A stretch of DNA of 64,000 nucleotides, from contig NZ_CP095864.1 of NCBI RefSeq assembly GCF_023100845.1, forward strand, positions 4,278,001 through 4,342,000, in the 5' to 3' direction. The position numbers were made by a program, and so were the translations under genes. The stretch's first letter is position 1. Every line of letters begins with the position of its first letter. The stretch comes from Gordonia sp. PP30. Its GTDB lineage: Bacteria > Actinomycetota > Actinomycetes > Mycobacteriales > Mycobacteriaceae. This document shows positions 60,142-64,000 of this stretch, one piece after another. The notes below the pieces were generated by a model. That model made no database searches. It was not told where the DNA came from and worked only from the letters and a program-made list of their open reading frames with translations.

Positions 60142-61109
60142 TCACCGCGAGGGCATCGGTCCGGACGGGGAATCGGGAGCAGACGTCATGACGTGCGGCG
60201 CGAGTTCGCCGAGTGCGAGAAAGACGATGTCGGACCGCGGTTCGATGCCCGCCGGCATGGAGACCGTGGTCGGCGGTCGCGTGGTCGAACGCACCGTCCA
60301 GCGGTGCTGCCACACCACTCCCCGGAATCGGACGCAGACGTACTCCAGCGCGGTCACCTCCGGCCACGGGAGGTAGCCGTCGTCGTCGGCCCGACCGGGG
60401 AGATAGCCGAGACCGGCCTCCGAGAGCCAGAGCTGGTCTCGGCCACGATTGGCCACCAGCCAGCCCGCAGAGAACCCCGCCAACGCACCGAGTCCGAGCA
60501 GCAGCCCGAGGAGGACGAGCCCGGTCCCCACCGCCGCCTCGGTGTCGCTTGCCGACGCCGGGGCGGCGACCGGGCGAGCCGGCTCCATCCCGGCAACACG
60601 TCGTCGATCGGCATCCCCGACTCCAGCCGGCGGTGAATGGCGTCGGCCTGTTCGGGGGTGACGGTGTAGGTCTCCGTCGCACGTTCGGTGTCCGGCCGAC
60701 CGCGCGGCGAATCGTCCAGACGCCAGGCACTGCCGCTGACGACGAGGACGAGGACGAGCGCGCTGCACAGCAGCACGAGGGCCACGGCCCCGGTGCTCGC
60801 GGCGACACCCCGGGCGACCGGCCGCACGGCGACCAGCACCGTCTCGTCCGGAGCCGGGGCCGGACACGCCGAGAGGCGCCGGTCCGCACGGTATCCGGCG
60901 ATCAGGGCGCGCCAGACGAAACCTCCCAGGAGGAGCACGGACAGCGGGATCAGCACCCCGGATCGCACGCCGTTCGCGGCGATCCCCAAGACCAGACCGA
61001 TCAGGGCCGCCGCCATCGCAAGGGTGACCCAGACGCCGATCACGACGACCAGTTCCACCGGTATCAGACGCCGGCCCGTGAACTCGCCGGAGTTCCGAGA
61101 CCCTCTCAC
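60142..61109 (-). pseudogene. Membrane protein gene with a frameshift
   Basis: The N-terminal part (GTG 61109 to about 60580) encodes three membrane helices and the segment YTVTPEQADAIHRRLES. The frame then continues into low-quality Arg/Pro-rich sequence. A different frame from about 60585 to the stop at 60142 encodes a matching continuation: another helix (TGLVLLGLLLGLGALAGFSA), GYLPWPEVTALEYVCVRFRG and a soluble end. A single-base loss near the C/G runs at 60565-60590 would explain this. It may be a real pseudogene or a sequence error. The start overlaps the neighbouring oxidase gene stop (GTGA). Confidence 0.72.
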
Positions 61110-62401
61110 CCCAGGTCTTTGAGCGCCGAACGGTCCAGACCGGCGACGTCCGTATGCCCGGACAGGCCCAGGGTGAGGTCGAGCTCGGCGATGATGTTCG
61201 CGACGGCATCGCGGGCCCCGGCGGCGCCGTTCAGGGCCAGGCCGTACATGTGCGGGCGGCCGATGCAGACCGCATCGGCGCCGAGAGCGAGCGCCTTGAA
61301 GACGTCGGACCCGGTGTAGAAGCCGGAGTCGGCGAGGATGGTGACCTGTCCGGCCACCGCGTCGGCGACGTCGACCAGCGCATCGGTGGAGGAGATGGAG
61401 CCGTCGACCTGCCGGCCGCCGTGGTTGGACACGATGATGCCCTCGACGCCGAGGTCGACGGCACGGCGGGCATCATCGGGATGGAGGATCCCCTTGAGCA
61501 CGATCGGCAGCGAGGTCTTATCCCGCAGCGTGGCGATGTCGTCCCAGTTCAGCGATGGGCGCGAGTAGATGTCCAAGAAGGTCTGGACGGCGGCGCGCGG
61601 TTCCGGCGCGGAGAGGTTCCGGCGCAGATCACCCGGCACGTTGCGGGCGATGGAGAAGAGCGTCTTGATCGCGCCGAGCGAGATCTCCTGCCCGCCCACC
61701 GCACCCGCCGACGCGTCCCGCAGCCGCTCCGCGACGATCTCCCAGAACGACGGATCGGAGGTGTACTGGTCGATGCCCTCGGCCCGCGCGAAGGGCAGCG
61801 AGCCGAGATTCAGATCCTGCGGCCGCCAGCCGAGCATGGTGGTGTCGAGCGTGACGGCCAGCGCCGCCGCCCCCATCTTCTCGGCGCGGGCGATGAGGCT
61901 GTCGACGAGACGGTCATCGGTGGACCAGTAGAGCTGGAACCAGCGCGGCGCACCCGGTACGACGGCGTCCATCGCGGCGGCGACCTCCTCCATCGGGGCG
62001 CAGCCCTGATTGGAGAAGATGTACGGCACGCCGAGTTCGGCCGCCGCCTTCCCGATGTGTACGTCGGCGTTCGGATGGGCCAGCGCTCCGGCGCCCACCG
62101 GCGCGAAAAGCACTGGGGCGGAAAGCTTCTGGCCGAACAGCTCGATCTCGGTGGTGCGCTCGCTGACATCCCGCAACACCCGCGGCACGATCGCCCACCG
62201 GTCCAGCGCCGCCCGGTTGGCCGCCATGGTGCGCCCCTCACCGGCGCCGCCGGCGATGTAGGCCCAGCCCCGGCGGGACATCTTGGCGCGCGCACGACGC
62301 TCCAGCTCGGCGAAGTCCGTGGGGACCGTGGGCGTCCGGCCGTGCACGCCCGCGGTGTAGACCTCGTTCTGCCGGGCGCGCCCGAAGTTGACCGATACCA
62401 C
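61106..62401 (-). CDS. FMN-dependent alpha-hydroxy-acid oxidase/lactate 2-monooxygenase family
   Basis: This 431-residue TIM-barrel flavoprotein oxidises an L-2-hydroxy acid. Markers are WAYIAGGAGEGRT near the N terminus, FQLYWSTDD, VLKGILHPDDA with the flavin-interacting Lys, and the active-site SNHGGRQVDG. The length and insertion pattern resemble lactate 2-monooxygenase, which produces acetate, CO2 and water, but a lactate or mycolate-type oxidase is also possible. The GTG start immediately follows the stop of the GXWXG protein gene (TAAGTG). Confidence 0.88.
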   Translation of the reverse strand: MVSVNFGRARQNEVYTAGVHGRTPTVPTDFAELERRARAKMSRRGWAYIAGGAGEGRTMAANRAALDRWAIVPRVLRDVSERTTEIELFGQKLSAPVLFAPVGAGALAHPNADVHIGKAAAELGVPYIFSNQGCAPMEEVAAAMDAVVPGAPRWFQLYWSTDDRLVDSLIARAEKMGAAALAVTLDTTMLGWRPQDLNLGSLPFARAEGIDQYTSDPSFWEIVAERLRDASAGAVGGQEISLGAIKTLFSIARNVPGDLRRNLSAPEPRAAVQTFLDIYSRPSLNWDDIATLRDKTSLPIVLKGILHPDDARRAVDLGVEGIIVSNHGGRQVDGSISSTDALVDVADAVAGQVTILADSGFYTGSDVFKALALGADAVCIGRPHMYGLALNGAAGARDAVANIIAELDLTLGLSGHTDVAGLDRSALKDLG

Positions 62402-62902
62402 TTAGCCGACCGCCCCGTCCCGCGACCCGGGGTCGCGCTGCAGATAGAAGTAGAAGTGCCGGTCGCGGACCAGCGAGCCCTTGCCGTTCATGATGCCCAT
62501 CAGGGTGTCGTCGTCGACGCGCTTGAAGTGATCGATCACCGGCTGGCCGTCGTAGACCATCGACGCGGTCACCTCACCGCGGAACTCCACCGGCCACAGG
62601 CTCGCCTCACCCTTACCGATCTCCCTGTCCGAGAACAGGTTTCCGTCATCGTCGCGGCAGACCATGGGCGCCACGTCGTACCGGCCACGGAACCACTTGC
62701 CGTGCCAGCGGACCTTCTCCAGCTGCCCGTCCATCGGATGGCCGGAGGGCAGCTCGCCGCCGCGCCAGTCGCCGAGGATCTCGTCGACGGCCACCGTCGG
62801 CAGCGCCGCCCAGATCGTGTCGAGGTCGGCCGGATCGCTGACCCCGCCGTCGGCGACGCGCCTGCGGAACTCGGCGACGGCGCGCTCACGCGTGGATGTC
62901 AT
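62402..62902 (-). CDS. GXWXG/DUF4334 domain protein
   Basis: This 166-residue protein has the N-terminal GDWRGGEL (GXWXG motif) and a C-terminal DUF4334 region with MVYDGQPVIDHFKRVDDDTLMG. The family is of unknown biochemical function and often neighbours flavin monooxygenases or dehydrogenases. Its ATG at 62902 overlaps the end of the Baeyer-Villiger monooxygenase gene by 17 bases, and the lactate-monooxygenase-like gene follows directly, so the three are probably one operon. Confidence 0.85.
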   Translation of the reverse strand: MTSTRERAVAEFRRRVADGGVSDPADLDTIWAALPTVAVDEILGDWRGGELPSGHPMDGQLEKVRWHGKWFRGRYDVAPMVCRDDDGNLFSDREIGKGEASLWPVEFRGEVTASMVYDGQPVIDHFKRVDDDTLMGIMNGKGSLVRDRHFYFYLQRDPGSRDGAVG

Positions 62903-63998
62903 GGTCGTTCTCCATTTCCGCGTCGGCCGGGGTGGTCGAGAAGACCATCTCCTCGGTGACGTCGTACCGGCGGGCATCGAGGGCGTCGATGATCGCGTTG
63001 TGCCGCACCTGCCACGGCGCCCGGTCGCCGGCCTTCGGCAGCCGCCCGCCCGACCGTTCGATGTAGCCCGAGTTCAGTTCGAAGAACGCGTGCGACGCCG
63101 GTTCGGGGCCGCTCAGCGCGGGGTACGCGCGGGTGTAGCCCTGCGCGCGCATGTGCGCGATCAGGTCGGCCACCGCCTTGCTGGTCAGGTCGACGCGCAG
63201 GGTCCACGACGCATTGGTGTAGCCCACCGACCAGGCGAAGTTGGGGACGTCGTTCAGCATGTACGCCCGGTACCCGAAGTGCTCACCGGGGACCACTGCC
63301 TCGCCGTCGACCGACAGCTCGATCCCGCCGAACGCGATCAGATCGAGGCCGGTCGCGGTGACGACGATGTCCGCGTCGAGCACCCGGCCCGAGGTCAGCG
63401 CGACACCGGTGGGCGTGAAGCGCTCGATGGTGTCGGTGACCACCTCCGCGTCGCCGTTCGCGATCTCGGTGTAGAAGTCGCCCTCGGGGATGATGCAGAG
63501 GCGCTGATCCCACGGCGCGTACGCGGGCTTGAAGTGGGTGTCGACGTCGTATCCGTCCGGCAGATAGTGCAGGGCGAGGCGCCGGATGAGCCGGCGGGAA
63601 GCGTTCGGGAAGCGGCGGCAGAACAGGAACAGGCCCATGGTGACGACCATGTTCCGGTACCGGATCACGTCGTGCGCCCACTGTCGCGGCAGGCACCGCT
63701 GCGCGAGCCGCGTCATCGGATCGCTCCACGGATACGGGAACAGATAGGTCGGCGAGCGCTGCAGCATGGTGACGTGGGCGGCCTCGGGCGCCATCGCCGG
63801 GATCAGCGTCACCGCCGTCGCACCGCTGCCGATCACGACCACCCGCTTGCCGGTGTAGTCGAGATCCTCGGGCCAGAACTGCGGGTGCACGATCTGCCCG
63901 GTGAAGTCGTCCTCGCCGGCGAAATCGGGGCGGTACCCGGCGTCGTACCGGTAGTAGCCGGTGCACAGGTAGAGGAATCGGGTGGTGACGGTGCGCGC
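62886..63998 (-). CDS. Flavin-containing Baeyer-Villiger monooxygenase, EthA-like (5' end beyond window)
   Basis: The C-terminal 370 residues of a type I Baeyer-Villiger monooxygenase are in the window. The frame is open to the right edge, so the FAD-binding N terminus is missing. The signature FTGQIVHPQFWP fits FxGxxxHxxxWP, followed by the NADPH motif VVIGSGATAV. The sequence pattern around CTGYYRYDAGY and DLDYTGKRV is close to EthA, the mycobacterial activator of ethionamide. It would insert oxygen next to a ketone to form an ester. It is the first visible gene of a three- or four-gene operon. Confidence 0.92.
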   Translation of the reverse strand, partial: ARTVTTRFLYLCTGYYRYDAGYRPDFAGEDDFTGQIVHPQFWPEDLDYTGKRVVVIGSGATAVTLIPAMAPEAAHVTMLQRSPTYLFPYPWSDPMTRLAQRCLPRQWAHDVIRYRNMVVTMGLFLFCRRFPNASRRLIRRLALHYLPDGYDVDTHFKPAYAPWDQRLCIIPEGDFYTEIANGDAEVVTDTIERFTPTGVALTSGRVLDADIVVTATGLDLIAFGGIELSVDGEAVVPGEHFGYRAYMLNDVPNFAWSVGYTNASWTLRVDLTSKAVADLIAHMRAQGYTRAYPALSGPEPASHAFFELNSGYIERSGGRLPKAGDRAPWQVRHNAIIDALDARRYDVTEEMVFSTTPADAEMENDHDIHA

Positions 63999-64000
63999 CT

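Noticed and set aside
1-64000. tRNA or rRNA genes and a replication origin
   Set aside because: No cloverleaf-type sequence ending in GGTTCGA-type T-arms, no rRNA core sequence and no DnaA-box cluster was recognised on reading. A dedicated covariance search was not possible.

Overview
The window is GC-rich throughout, with dense, translationally coupled operons. Its gene content (AlkB alkane hydroxylase with rubredoxins, a KstR-type steroid operator, deazaflavin-dependent nitroreductase, DUF222-HNH protein, DszA-like flavin monooxygenase, RMM-type microcompartment) points to a mycolic-acid actinobacterium of the Mycobacteriales. A Gordonia- or Rhodococcus-like genome fits best. Genus is inference; no rRNA or tRNA gene was recognised.

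Layout. 1-2.3 kb: end of an M13 metallopeptidase, an overlapping ion channel gene, and a steroid-type meta-cleavage hydrolase behind a KstR-like palindrome. 2.4-5.0 kb: an IS630-family element disrupted by an IS256-family element. 5.0-7.8 kb: alcohol dehydrogenase, tandem repeats, a small membrane protein, an L,D-transpeptidase lipoprotein. 7.8-14.5 kb: a six-gene myo-inositol operon (iolC, aldolase-like gene, iolB, iolD, iolE, iolG). 14.9-18.2 kb: DUF222-HNH protein and an MFS sugar porter. 18.3-21.9 kb: alkane operon alkB(rubredoxin fusion)-rubA-rubB-TetR. 22-32.5 kb: SGNH hydrolase, acetoin-type SDR, Ser/Thr kinase, fadA-fadB beta-oxidation pair, a double-domain TetR regulator and a class III cyclase. 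32.6-46.3 kb: a complete RMM-type bacterial microcompartment locus. 46.5-57.7 kb: ABC exporter, Ogt, ROK regulator with a possible leader peptide, a DUF559 nuclease-like gene bracketed by palindromic repeats, a phosphotransferase/acyl-CoA dehydrogenase/TetR cluster and a DUF2236 oxygenase. 57.8-64 kb: DszA-like monooxygenase, a proline-rich membrane protein, a frameshifted membrane protein gene, lactate-monooxygenase-like enzyme, GXWXG protein and a truncated EthA-like Baeyer-Villiger monooxygenase.

The most notable system is the microcompartment. Its shell genes (two BMC-H, two BMC-T, one BMC-P) surround a class III aminotransferase-fold enzyme and a CoA-acylating aldehyde dehydrogenase. Both enzymes end in the same amphipathic helix, a probable encapsulation peptide. 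On the other side of a GntR regulator lie a sodium/solute symporter with a small partner, an SDR, an amidase, two APH-type kinases and a HAD phosphatase. By analogy with the mycobacterial RMM system, the substrate is probably 1-amino-2-propanol: uptake, stereochemical adjustment by the SDR, phosphorylation, phosphate-eliminating deamination to propionaldehyde inside the shell, and oxidation to propionyl-CoA. Related inverted repeats precede the regulator and the shell/enzyme operon, and a half-site lies in the divergent transporter/SDR promoter region, suggesting one regulon. The nearly identical BMC-H pair, the HAD phosphatase, the paired kinases and an uncharacterised 141-residue shell-operon protein deserve attention.
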